Below, piece by piece: positions 23,667 to 31,473 of a stretch of 64,000 nucleotides of DNA. Below the pieces are notes generated by a model, which did not search any database, was not told the DNA's origin, and saw only the letters and a program-made list of their open reading frames with translations. The position numbers were made by a program, and so were the translations under genes. How positions within the stretch are numbered: position 1 is the first letter of the stretch; the number at the start of each line of letters is the position of its first letter. The DNA comes from Amycolatopsis pretoriensis (GTDB lineage Bacteria; Actinomycetota; Actinomycetes; Mycobacteriales; Pseudonocardiaceae), in contig NZ_FNUJ01000008.1 of NCBI RefSeq assembly GCF_900107925.1, forward strand, positions 62,001-126,000, written 5' to 3'.

Positions 23667-25193
23667 CTACAGCGTGATCGACCAGGCGTCGAGGGTGCCG
23701 GTGTCGCCGGGGCCGTAGTCCGTGACGCGCAGCTGCCACTTGCCGGCGGCCGGGGAGGACGCCGGGACGCTGAACGTCCGGGCGCCGTTCCACGCCGTGC
23801 ACGTGCTGCCGCCGCTGTACTTCAGCGCGTACGCCTTGCCCTTCGGGTCCAGCAGCGTGATGCCGAGGTCTTCGGCGCACGTGTGGCGGATCGTCACCGC
23901 GACCGACAGCGGGGTCGCCGCCTGGCCGGTCAGGTCCGACGTGACCGGGCTGAACACCTGCTGGTAGTCGCGGATCGCGTAGTCCGTGTCGTTCGTCAAG
24001 GTGCGGCCGCCCGGCGTCGGGCCACCGCCGGTGACCAGGCTGAGCTGCCACTTGCTCAGCGCCTCGATGACCGGCTGGAACAGGGACAGGTCGCCGTCCG
24101 ACGGGTTCTGCACGCACTGGGACGGGCCGCCGTCGTGCAGGCCGGTCGCCTTGTCGCCGAGCAGCCAGCCGCCGCCGGAGTCGCCGCCGAGGGAGCACGC
24201 CGTCGTCCAGGTCAGGTCGTCGATGACCAGGCCGCCGCCGTAGTCGACGGACTTGTGCGTGTACTTCACCTCGCCGCACTGCCAGTGTGACGTGTTGCCG
24301 GAGTGGCAGACGCGGTCGCCGACCATCGCCTCGGCCGCGCCGGTCAGCGTGACCGCCGGCTGGCCCCAGGTGTTCACCGACGCCGACAGGGTCCAGCCCG
24401 GCTCCGTCACCGCGACGACACCCATGTCGCCTTCGCGCGCGTTGACGCTGTGGGTGCCGCCGACGTTCGACGTCCCGATCCGGTTCTGCTGCCCCGAAGC
24501 GCCGTACGCGGCCTGGTCGCGGTCGTTCGTGCAGTGGCCGGCGGTGAGGAAGTGCTTGGCGCCACTCGAATCCGTCACCGGGAAGCCGACCGAACAGTTG
24601 CTTTCGCTGCCCGGCCACCACGGGTTGCCGGTCTGGATGGTGCCCGACTGCTGCCGCGGCGACGTCGACGTCTCGGTGACCCGGACCCCCAGATCCCGCA
24701 CGCGCGAAAGGAAACTCTCGGTCGCCGCGGTCTTCTTCGTCCGGTCGACGTCGACGCCGACCTCGTTGCCGCGGACGTCGACACCCCAGCCGTAGACGCC
24801 GGGGACACCCGCCCCGACCAGCGCCCGGACGGCCGCGTCGGTGCGGTCCAGATCGGTCTGGCTGCGCGCGACGACCTGCGCCGCGGCGCCCGCGGCACGC
24901 GCCTGACCAGCGGCTTCGGCGGTCGTGACGGCGACGGTCAGCCGGCCGGTACCCGCGTCGAACCACTGCCCAGCCGAACCCGCGCGCACCGAAGCGGGCA
25001 GGGTCGCGGCCAGCCGGTGCGCCCGGTCCTGCGAGGCGAGCTGCGTCCGGGCTTCGTCGGTGGTCAGCCCGAACGCCGCGGCGACGCCCGCGACCTCGGC
25101 GTCCGGGTGGCCCGGTGCCGCCTCGGCGAGCGCGACACCCAGGCCCAGCGCGGCCATCGCGACCACGCCGGCGACGGAAACGAATCTGCGCAT
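23667..25193 (-). CDS. secreted S1 (alpha-lytic-type) protease with propeptide and C-terminal P domain
   Basis: This 508-residue preproenzyme has a signal peptide of about 1-26 (cleavage near AEA-AP). A propeptide of about 160 residues follows (DAEVAGVAAAFGLTTDEARTQ ... VDVDRTKKT), the folding chaperone found in alpha-lytic and Streptogrisin proteases. The protease domain starts near 190, with triad His220 (TAGHC), Asp256 (EGDMGVV) and Ser339 (GGDSGGGW). After about residue 395 comes a domain with TPLSVAVTIRHTCAEDLGITLLDP and GKWQLRVTDYGPGDTGTLDAWSITL, the proprotein-convertase P domain. ATG 25193 follows CGAGGAGAA. The TTAACAGTTAA palindrome lies 80 bases upstream, suggesting control by the HTH gene next door. 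Confidence 0.93.
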   Translation of the reverse strand: MRRFVSVAGVVAMAALGLGVALAEAAPGHPDAEVAGVAAAFGLTTDEARTQLASQDRAHRLAATLPASVRAGSAGQWFDAGTGRLTVAVTTAEAAGQARAAGAAAQVVARSQTDLDRTDAAVRALVGAGVPGVYGWGVDVRGNEVGVDVDRTKKTAATESFLSRVRDLGVRVTETSTSPRQQSGTIQTGNPWWPGSESNCSVGFPVTDSSGAKHFLTAGHCTNDRDQAAYGASGQQNRIGTSNVGGTHSVNAREGDMGVVAVTEPGWTLSASVNTWGQPAVTLTGAAEAMVGDRVCHSGNTSHWQCGEVKYTHKSVDYGGGLVIDDLTWTTACSLGGDSGGGWLLGDKATGLHDGGPSQCVQNPSDGDLSLFQPVIEALSKWQLSLVTGGGPTPGGRTLTNDTDYAIRDYQQVFSPVTSDLTGQAATPLSVAVTIRHTCAEDLGITLLDPKGKAYALKYSGGSTCTAWNGARTFSVPASSPAAGKWQLRVTDYGPGDTGTLDAWSITL

Positions 25194-25272
25194 CGGTATT
25201 CTCCTCGGATCGGCGAGTGGAGTGCGCAGACGGTAAGCCGCCGGATCGACCGGTTTGCAGATCCGCAAGTCT

Positions 25273-25283
25273 TTAACAGTTAA
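25273..25283 (-). promoter_or_regulatory. TTAACAGTTAA palindrome upstream of the P-domain protease
   Basis: This 11-base palindrome (TTAAC-A-GTTAA) also supplies the TAA stop of the HTH gene. It lies 80 bases before the protease start. The identical sequence occurs at 26211-26221, before the HTH gene itself. Such an AT-rich exact repeat is very unlikely by chance in this DNA, so it is a candidate operator. Confidence 0.65.
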
Positions 25284-26172
25284 CTGGCCAGTCCCATTCG
25301 AAGCCGTAACGGCCGGGGCCGAAGTTCAGCGCGACCCCGTGCACCGCACCGGATTCCGGGACGACGTCGGCGCGTTCCCCGGGTTCGGCGAACCGGCGGC
25401 ACACCGCCGGCACCGCCTCCGGGGAGAACCGGATTTCGAGCACGTATTCGCGAACCGGCAACCGGAACTTGCGTTCGTAGTTCGTCGCGACCGGGTGCGG
25501 CGCACGGTTCACGAGCGTGTGCTCGGTGAGCACCGTTTCCCCGCGCAGCAGCGGCCGGCCGAAGAGCAGTTCGACGACGAGCAGGCCGTCTTCCGGCCGG
25601 TGGACGCTGCGGCCCGCGTGGCAGCCGCGCAGCGAACGCAGCTCCGGCAGCGGCCGGTCGTGCTCGTCGAGGTGCAGGATCACCACCCACCGGTCCGGGC
25701 CGTCGGCCTCGGCGCGCAGCACCTGCCGCGACCGGAACTCCAGTTCCTCGCGGTCCGGCCCGACGAGGACGACGTCGTGCTGGCTCAACCGGGTCAGCCG
25801 CTCGTCCCACCGGATGTCCACATCGGACACCGCGGCGTCGATGCGCCGGCCGTCCGTCCAGAACCGGCCGATCTCCGCGGGCGCGGCCCGGCGCACCCGC
25901 GGCGGCCCGAGCAACGCGACGAGCGAGCCCGCCGGCACCTCGAGGACGGCCTCGAGCTGACGCAGCCCGCGCACCGAATCCCGCCGTTCGGGCCGGCTGC
26001 GGCCGGACTGCCAGTAGCTCAACGTCGCCGTCGTGACCGTGACCCCGCGGACCCGCAGGTGCTCGCGCAGCCGGTCCAGGCTCAGCCCGCGGGCGCGGAT
26101 GGCCGCGCGCAGGGCGGCGTCGAACGGGCCCTCGCGCAGCAACGTCCCGAGGTCCGGCGACGGCACGGCCAC
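25273..26172 (-). CDS. HTH transcriptional regulator with C-terminal sensor-like domain
   Basis: This 299-residue protein has an XRE-type HTH at about residues 15-75 (AALRAAIRARGLSLDRLREHL ... ATLSYWQSGRSRPERR). The remaining 210 residues form a beta-rich, probably ligand-binding domain that I do not recognise (blocks DVVLVGPDREELEFRSRQVLRA, DRWVVILHLDEHDRPLPELRSL, KFRLPVREYVLEIRFSPEAVP). It starts at a GTG, preceded at 39 bases by the TTAACAGTTAA palindrome, and it ends inside a second copy that precedes the secreted protease. The arrangement suggests it controls itself and that protease. Confidence 0.82.
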   Translation of the reverse strand: MAVPSPDLGTLLREGPFDAALRAAIRARGLSLDRLREHLRVRGVTVTTATLSYWQSGRSRPERRDSVRGLRQLEAVLEVPAGSLVALLGPPRVRRAAPAEIGRFWTDGRRIDAAVSDVDIRWDERLTRLSQHDVVLVGPDREELEFRSRQVLRAEADGPDRWVVILHLDEHDRPLPELRSLRGCHAGRSVHRPEDGLLVVELLFGRPLLRGETVLTEHTLVNRAPHPVATNYERKFRLPVREYVLEIRFSPEAVPAVCRRFAEPGERADVVPESGAVHGVALNFGPGRYGFEWDWPVNC

Positions 26173-26210
26173 CCGGTGATCTTAAGCGGCACGCACCCGG
26201 GCGAACCGCG

Positions 26211-26221
26211 TTAACAGTTAA
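26211..26221 (-). promoter_or_regulatory. TTAACAGTTAA palindrome upstream of the HTH gene
   Basis: Second identical copy of the 11-base palindrome. It lies between the MFS stop (26225) and the HTH start (26172), where an autoregulatory operator would be expected. Confidence 0.65.
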
Positions 26222-26224
26222 GAA

Positions 26225-27445
26225 TCAGACGAACCGGCGGCGGCCCGCGAGCGCACCGAACACGACCTGGACGACGAGCAGGCCGAGCAGCATCGCCAGC
26301 GGCACGGTCCAGCCGGCCGCGACGTCGTGCAGCAGGCCGAAGAGGAACGGCCCGAGCGCGGCGAACAGGTAGCCGAAGCCCTGCGCCATCCCGGAGAGCC
26401 GGGCGGTGTCGGCGCCGGTCCGCGCGCGCAGCGCGATCACGGTCAGGGCCAGGGAGAACACGCTCATGCCGAGCCCGACGAGGATGCTCCACAGCAGCGG
26501 CGACCACGACGGCGCGAGCATCAGCCCGGTCGTCCCGGCGAAGCCGAACACGCCGAGGCCCACGATCCACGGCCCCTGACCGCCGGGGGCGCGGGCCGCC
26601 ATCGGCGCGATGAAGAGGCTGATCGGCACGGCGATCAGCGAGACGAGACCGAACAGCAGGCCGGCTTGGTCGCGGGAAACGCCCGCGTCCATCAGCACCT
26701 GCGGGAACCAGCCCATCGCCGCGTAGGCGTAGAAGGCCTGGAGGCCGAAGAACACCGTGACGATCCAGGCGAGCCGGTTGCGCAGCAGCGACCGCCCGCT
26801 GTCGGTGGCGTCGGCGGGCCGCGGCGTCCGGCCGGTGCCGCGGGCTGCGAGAATCCACGCCAGCAGCGCCACGACGGCCACCACCGCCCAGCTCCCGAGA
26901 GCCGGGCGCCAGCCGCCGAACAGGTCGCCGAGCTGCGGGGTCACCGCCGACCCGAGGGCCCCGCCGCCCTGCAGGGCCGCGGTGTAGACGCCGGTCATGA
27001 CGCCGATGCGGGCCGGGAAGGAGTCCTTGATGACGACCGGGATGAGCACGTTGATCAGAGCGATCCCGGCGGTGGCGACGAGCGTGCCGCCGAGCACGAC
27101 GGCCGGGCCGTCGACCACCCGCAGCACGAGCCCGGCGCCGAGCGCGACCAACGCGATCGCGATGGCGGCACCGATCCCGGCCCGGCGCGCGAGCAGCGGC
27201 GCGGCCAGGCCGGCGCCGGCGAAGCAGAGCGTCGGCAACGTCGTGAGCACGCCGGCCCAGACGCCGGACGTCCCCAGGTCCGCGCGCATTTCGGCGAGCA
27301 TCGGCCCGACGCCGGTGATGGCCGGGCGCAGGTTGAGGGCGGTGAGCACCACCGCGACCGCGAGCAGCGCGCCGGCGGCGACCACGCCCGGGGTCCGGAC
27401 CTCCACGGCGCCGTCCAGTTCGAGTTCACGGTTTTCCACGTGCAT
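26225..27445 (-). CDS. MFS transporter, CynX/NimT family
   Basis: This 406-residue membrane protein has 12 predicted TM helices. The N-terminal sequence LTALNLRPAITGVGPMLAEMRADLG is the hallmark of the CynX/NimT (cyanate/nitroimidazole transporter-like) family, and LARRAGIGAAIAIAL follows at the 2-3 loop. ATG 27445 fits a short cytoplasmic N-terminus; the longer frame upstream runs through the neighbouring regulator. The divergent GntR gene starts 40 bases away and probably controls it. Substrate unknown. Confidence 0.9.
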   Translation of the reverse strand: MHVENRELELDGAVEVRTPGVVAAGALLAVAVVLTALNLRPAITGVGPMLAEMRADLGTSGVWAGVLTTLPTLCFAGAGLAAPLLARRAGIGAAIAIALVALGAGLVLRVVDGPAVVLGGTLVATAGIALINVLIPVVIKDSFPARIGVMTGVYTAALQGGGALGSAVTPQLGDLFGGWRPALGSWAVVAVVALLAWILAARGTGRTPRPADATDSGRSLLRNRLAWIVTVFFGLQAFYAYAAMGWFPQVLMDAGVSRDQAGLLFGLVSLIAVPISLFIAPMAARAPGGQGPWIVGLGVFGFAGTTGLMLAPSWSPLLWSILVGLGMSVFSLALTVIALRARTGADTARLSGMAQGFGYLFAALGPFLFGLLHDVAAGWTVPLAMLLGLLVVQVVFGALAGRRRFV

Positions 27446-27485
27446 GACCGCTACTATCGCATACGTAGGATGATTGGATGAAGGG

Positions 27486-28178
27486 ATGACTCCTGTGCCT
27501 CTGGCCACCACCCGGCGCACCGGCCTGGTCGACCAGGTCATCGAGCAGCTGCGGACCGCGGTCGCGCACGGCGACTGGCCCCTCGGCACGCGCATCCCCA
27601 CCGAGGTCGAGCTGGGCGAACAGCTCGGCGTCGGGCGCAACACCGTCCGCGAAGCCGTACGCGCGCTCGCGCACACGGGCCTGCTCGAAGTGCGCCAGGG
27701 CGACGGCACGTACGTGCGCGCGACCAGCGAGGTGTCCGGGGCGATCCGCCGGCTCTGCGGCGACGAGCTGCGCGAGGTCCTGCAGGTCCGGCGCACCCTC
27801 GAAGCCGAGGGCGCGCGGCTCGCCGCGTTGTCGCGCACCAAGGAGGAGGTCGCCGAGCTGTGGTCGCTGCTGGCCCGGCGCGAGACCGAGCTGCGCGAAG
27901 GGCGCTGGGAGGACTTCGCGCACACCGACGCCGAGTTCCACATGGCGGTCGTGCGCGCGAGCCACAACGGGCTGCTCACCGAGCTCTACCGCGGGCTGAC
28001 GGAGGTCATCACGGCGAGCGTCGCGGCGACGTCGAGCATCACACCGGGCGTGGACCACGTGCCCGAGATCGGCCACGAAGGCCTCGCCGACGCCATCGCC
28101 GAGCGCGATCCCGACCGGGCCGCGGCCGAGGCCTGCGGGTTCCTGGACGAGCTCCTGGACCGCGTCGAACGCGCCTGA
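27486..28178 (+). CDS. GntR/FadR-family regulator with FCD ligand domain
   Basis: This protein of about 230 residues has a winged HTH at about 10-70 (VDQVIEQLRTAVAHGDWPLGTRIPTEVELGEQLGVGRNTVREAVRAL) and an all-helical FCD domain from about 90. The metal-binding residues lie in HTDAEFHMAVV and in the later H in HEGLADAI. FCD regulators sense carboxylates or similar ligands. GTG 27495 is an alternative start with better distance from AAGGG (27481-27485). The gene is divergent from the MFS transporter; the 40-base gap contains an imperfect dyad CTAC-N10-GTAG (27451-27468), a possible shared operator. Confidence 0.92.
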   Translation: MTPVPLATTRRTGLVDQVIEQLRTAVAHGDWPLGTRIPTEVELGEQLGVGRNTVREAVRALAHTGLLEVRQGDGTYVRATSEVSGAIRRLCGDELREVLQVRRTLEAEGARLAALSRTKEEVAELWSLLARRETELREGRWEDFAHTDAEFHMAVVRASHNGLLTELYRGLTEVITASVAATSSITPGVDHVPEIGHEGLADAIAERDPDRAAAEACGFLDELLDRVERA

Positions 28179-28197
28179 CCTGCGGGTTCAGCTCGAA

Positions 28198-28271
28198 TGG
28201 CACCACTTGTGACCCTTAAGGGTGCCAATTCAGGGTTGTCGTGGTGCCATCGTGGCGCCATAGTTGTGCCA
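28198..28271 (+). promoter_or_regulatory. operator array of GTGCCA/TGGCAC hexamers over the RHH-gene promoter
   Basis: Within 74 bases are TGGCACC (28198-28204), the palindrome ACCCTTAAGGGT (28212-28223), GGTGCCA (28221-28227), GGTGCCA (28243-28249), the palindrome TGGCGCCA (28253-28260) and GTGCCA (28266-28271, overlapping the ATG). A promoter TTGTCG (28236-28241)-17-CATAGT (28259-28264) would start transcription at the ATG. Repeated short operators are typical of ribbon-helix-helix proteins, and the first gene encodes one. Confidence 0.7.
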
Positions 28272-28768
28272 TGGACCTGACACCACTCGTGGACAGCCTC
28301 CGCCGCGAATTCGCGGTAGCCGCCGAGGCGGCCGGCGAGGACGCTGTCGCCCTGGCCGAACGGCTGGCCTCCCCGCTGGAGGCCGCCATCCGGCTGACCC
28401 TGCTCGACACGCTCTCGGCCGCGGCCGACGAGATCACCCGCGACCTCGCGCCCGGCTCCGTCGAAGTCCGCCTCCGCCGCCGGGACGCCGAGTTCGCCGT
28501 CACGCTCCCGCCCACCCCGGCCGCCGAGCCGGTGGCCCCCGAGCCCGTCGCGCCGCCGCCGGAAGCCGACGACGGCGCCGTCTCCCGGATCAACCTGCGG
28601 CTGCCCGAACAGCTGAAGCAGCGGGTCGAGGAGGCGGCGAGCCGGGAGCGGCTCTCCACCAACGCCTGGCTCGTCCGGGCCGCGACCGCCGCCCTCGGCC
28701 CCGACCGCGCCCGGCCCACCCAGCGCCGGTCGGTGTTCGGCGAGAAATACACCGGCTGGGTTCAGTAA
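28271..28768 (+). CDS. ribbon-helix-helix (HicB/Arc-like) DNA-binding protein
   Basis: This 165-residue protein has a helical N-terminal domain (about 1-60, DSLRREFAVAAEAAGEDAVAL), a short beta segment (about 62-80), a Pro/Ala/Glu-rich linker (81-102) and a C-terminal RHH motif (105-142: SRINLRLPEQLKQRVEEAAS then LSTNAWLVRAATAAL). Actinobacterial genomes often annotate it as a HicB-like antitoxin, but no HicA-like toxin is adjacent. It is followed by a DUF4097 protein and a two-gene ABC exporter, so a transcription-factor role is more likely. ATG 28271 is used without a ribosome site, consistent with a leaderless mRNA. The hexamer array upstream implies autoregulation. Confidence 0.85.
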   Translation: MDLTPLVDSLRREFAVAAEAAGEDAVALAERLASPLEAAIRLTLLDTLSAAADEITRDLAPGSVEVRLRRRDAEFAVTLPPTPAAEPVAPEPVAPPPEADDGAVSRINLRLPEQLKQRVEEAASRERLSTNAWLVRAATAALGPDRARPTQRRSVFGEKYTGWVQ

Positions 28769-28840
28769 CCCCCTTCCGCTTTTTCCCACATGTCTCCGAC
28801 CTGCGGAGACGCCTCACGAGCACCCCAGGAGGGCGCAGCC

Positions 28841-29683
28841 ATGCCTGTTTTCCCCACCCCCGAGCCGATCGCGGCCACGATCGACGTCAGCGTCGCGGAC
28901 GTCCGGATCGTCGCCGGGAACCGGGCGGAGACGACCGTCGAGGTCACCCCGGCCGACCCGGGCGACAGCGAGGACGTCAAGGCCGTCGCGAAGACCCGCG
29001 TCGAGTTCGCCGGCGGTGAGCTGCTGGTCAAGGGCCCGAAGTACGTCACCAAGCTCTGGGGCAAGGGCGGGGCCCTGCACGTCACGGTCGAGCTGCCCGC
29101 CGGCTCGCAGATCACCGGCACCGCCGCCATGGGCGACTTCCGCGTCACCGGCCGGGTCGGCGACAGCCGCTTCAAGACCTCCGTCGGCGACATCCACCTC
29201 GACGAAGCCGCCCGGCTCGAGGCGAACACCGCGACCGGCGACGTCACCATCGAACGCGCCACCGGGCACGCCGAAGTCGGCACCGGCTCCGGCGAGCTGC
29301 GGATCCGCGAGATCGACGGCACCGCCGTGCTGAAGAACTCCAACGGCGAGACCCGCGTCGGCGAAGTGACCGGCGACCTGCGGGTGAACGTGGCCAACGG
29401 CGACATCCTCGTCGACGTCGCCCACGCCGGCGTGCACGCCAAGACCGCGTCCGGCGACATCCGGCTCGGCGAGGTCGTCCGCGACCGGGTCGTGCTCGAG
29501 ACCGCCGTCGGCGAGATCGAAGTCGGCATCCGCGAGGGCAGCGCCGCGTGGCTCGAGCTCAACTCCCTGACCGGCTCCGTGCGCAACACGCTCAGCGCCG
29601 CCGACGGGCCCGGTGCCGGCACCGAGACCGTCGAGGTCAAAGCCCACAGCTACACCGGCGACATCGTCATCCGCCGAGCCTGA
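28841..29683 (+). CDS. DUF4097 beta-strand-repeat protein
   Basis: This 280-residue soluble protein is built of a repeated beta-helix-like pattern. Units such as GDFRVTGRVGD, GDIHLDEAARLEA, GDVTIERATGHAEV, GELRIREIDG, GETRVGEVTGD, GDILVDVAHAG, GDIRLGEVVRD and GDIVIRRA recur every 18-22 residues. There is no signal peptide or TM segment, so it is cytoplasmic or surface-associated on the inner face. AGGAGGG at 28828 places the start at ATG 28841. It is sandwiched between the RHH regulator and the ABC exporter genes, a conserved actinobacterial arrangement as I recall; its biochemical role is unknown. Confidence 0.9.
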   Translation: MPVFPTPEPIAATIDVSVADVRIVAGNRAETTVEVTPADPGDSEDVKAVAKTRVEFAGGELLVKGPKYVTKLWGKGGALHVTVELPAGSQITGTAAMGDFRVTGRVGDSRFKTSVGDIHLDEAARLEANTATGDVTIERATGHAEVGTGSGELRIREIDGTAVLKNSNGETRVGEVTGDLRVNVANGDILVDVAHAGVHAKTASGDIRLGEVVRDRVVLETAVGEIEVGIREGSAAWLELNSLTGSVRNTLSAADGPGAGTETVEVKAHSYTGDIVIRRA

Positions 29684-29712
29684 GACTCCACCACAAGACA
29701 AGGGGAAGATCC

Positions 29713-30669
29713 ATGCCAGACGCCATCGTGGCCGAGGGACTGGTCAAGAAGTACGGGAAGGTCGCCGCGCTCGACGGGATGACCCTGTCGGTGCCCGAAG
29801 GCACCGTGCTCGGCGTGCTCGGGCCGAACGGCGCCGGGAAGACCACCACCGTCCAGATCCTCACGACCCTGCAGAAGCCGGACGCGGGCCGGGCGACGGT
29901 CGCCGGGTTCGACGTCGTGAAGGACGCGCACGAGCTGCGCACGCACATCGGCGCGTCGGGGCAGTACGCCGCCGTCGACCCGGAGCTGACCGGGGCCGAG
30001 AACCTCGAAATGGTCGGCCGCCTGTACCACCTGGGCACCAAGCGGGCCAAGGCGCGCGGCCGGGAGCTGCTGGCCCGGTTCAGCCTGGCCGACGCCGCCG
30101 ACCGCCCGGTCAAGGGCTACTCCGGCGGCATGCGGCGCCGCCTCGACCTGGCCGGCGCGCTGGTCGCCAACCCGCCGGTGCTGTTCCTCGACGAGCCCAC
30201 CACCGGGCTCGACCCGCGGGCCCGCACCGAGCTGTGGGACGTCATCACCGAGCTGGTCGCGAACGGCACGACGCTGCTGCTCACCACCCAGTACCTGGAA
30301 GAGGCCGACCGGCTGGCCGACAGCATCGCCGTCGTCGACCACGGGCGCGTGATCGCCCGCGGCACCGCCGACGAGCTCAAGGACCTCGTCGGCGGCGAGC
30401 GGATCGAGCTGACCGTCGGCACGCACGACGACGTCGTCGTCGCGCAGCGGGCACTGGCCCGGCTCGCCAGCGGGGAGCCGCAGGCCGAGGGCTTCCGGCT
30501 CACCGTGCCCGTGACCCACGGCGCGAAAGCGCTTACCGAAGCGCTCGCGCTGCTGGCGGTCGACGGCGTCGACGTCCGTGACGTCGGTGTCCGCCGCCCC
30601 ACCCTCGACGACGTTTTCCTGTCCCTCACCGGTCACGAGGTGGCCGAAACCGCGAAGGAGGCCGTGTGA
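29713..30669 (+). CDS. ABC transporter ATP-binding protein, DrrA (daunorubicin-resistance) family
   Basis: This 318-residue ATPase has Walker A GPNGAGKTT (37-45), signature SGGMRRRLDLA, Walker B VLFLDEPTTGLDP, and the DrrA-type C-terminal extension (about 230-318) with the LDDVFLSLTGH ending typical of drug exporters. It starts at ATG 29713 behind AAGGGGAAGA. It pairs with the permease gene downstream through a one-base TGATG overlap and should form a DrrAB-like exporter for a lipophilic compound or lipid. Co-located with DUF4097 and RHH genes. Confidence 0.93.
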   Translation: MPDAIVAEGLVKKYGKVAALDGMTLSVPEGTVLGVLGPNGAGKTTTVQILTTLQKPDAGRATVAGFDVVKDAHELRTHIGASGQYAAVDPELTGAENLEMVGRLYHLGTKRAKARGRELLARFSLADAADRPVKGYSGGMRRRLDLAGALVANPPVLFLDEPTTGLDPRARTELWDVITELVANGTTLLLTTQYLEEADRLADSIAVVDHGRVIARGTADELKDLVGGERIELTVGTHDDVVVAQRALARLASGEPQAEGFRLTVPVTHGAKALTEALALLAVDGVDVRDVGVRRPTLDDVFLSLTGHEVAETAKEAV

Positions 30670-31472
30670 TGAACGCGGTGCAGATGGCCGTCACCGACGG
30701 CGTGACCGTCGCCAAGCGCAACTCGATCAAGATCTTCCGGTCGCTGGACCTGCTCGGGTCCCTCGTGTTCACGCCGGTGATGTTCGTGCTGCTCTTCGGG
30801 TACGTGTTCGGCAGCGTGATCGACATCCCCGGGCTGTCCTACCGCGAGTTCATGCTGCCGGGGATCTTCACGCTCGCGGTGGCGATGGGCGGCATCGTCA
30901 CCGGCTACGGGCTGACCGACGACCTGCAGAAGGGCATCATCGACCGGTTCCGCTCGCTGCCGATGTCCCCGGCCGCGGTGCTGATCGGGCGGACCACCGC
31001 CGACCTCATCCTCAGCACCGCGAGCCTGCTCATCATGGGCCTGGTCGGCCTGCTGGTCGGCTGGCGCATCCACACCGGCGTGCTCGAGGCAGTGGGCGGG
31101 ATCGTCCTGCTGCTGGCGTTCTCGTACGCGCTGTCGTGGGTGATGGGCGCGCTCGGCCTGGCCGTGCGCAAGCCCGAGGTGTTCAACAACGTGTCGATGG
31201 TGGTCGTCTTCCCGCTGACGTTCCTGGCCAACACGTTCGTCGACAGCGGCCGGCTGCCCGGCCCGCTACGGGCGATCGCGGACTGGAACCCGGTCTCGGC
31301 GGTCACGCAGGCGGCCCGGGAGCTGTTCGGCAACACGAGCGCGGCGCTCCCGCCGCGTGAGGTCTGGCCGATGCAGCACGCGGTGCTGGCGTCGGTGCTG
31401 TGGATCGCGCTGCTGCTGGTGGTCTTCGTGCCGCTTTCGGTGCGCTGCTACAAGAAGGCCACCAGCCACTGA
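30669..31472 (+). CDS. ABC-2 type transporter permease (DrrB-like)
   Basis: This 267-residue membrane protein of the ABC-2/DrrB family has six TM helices, the first around FTPVMFVLLFGYVFGSVI. The conserved coupling region includes YREFMLPGIFTLAVAMGG, DDLQKGIIDRFRSLPMSPAAVLIGRT and the late RAIADWNPVSAVTQAARELFGN. ATG 30669 overlaps the TGA of the ATPase gene (TGATG). Partner of the preceding ATPase in an exporter. It converges on map, whose stop is two bases from this stop. Confidence 0.93.
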   Translation: MNAVQMAVTDGVTVAKRNSIKIFRSLDLLGSLVFTPVMFVLLFGYVFGSVIDIPGLSYREFMLPGIFTLAVAMGGIVTGYGLTDDLQKGIIDRFRSLPMSPAAVLIGRTTADLILSTASLLIMGLVGLLVGWRIHTGVLEAVGGIVLLLAFSYALSWVMGALGLAVRKPEVFNNVSMVVVFPLTFLANTFVDSGRLPGPLRAIADWNPVSAVTQAARELFGNTSAALPPREVWPMQHAVLASVLWIALLLVVFVPLSVRCYKKATSH

Positions 31473-31473
31473 G

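Noticed and set aside
28271..28768. HicB-type toxin-antitoxin locus
   Set aside because: No HicA-like (about 60-80 residue dsRBD) toxin ORF is adjacent; the following genes encode DUF4097 and an ABC exporter.
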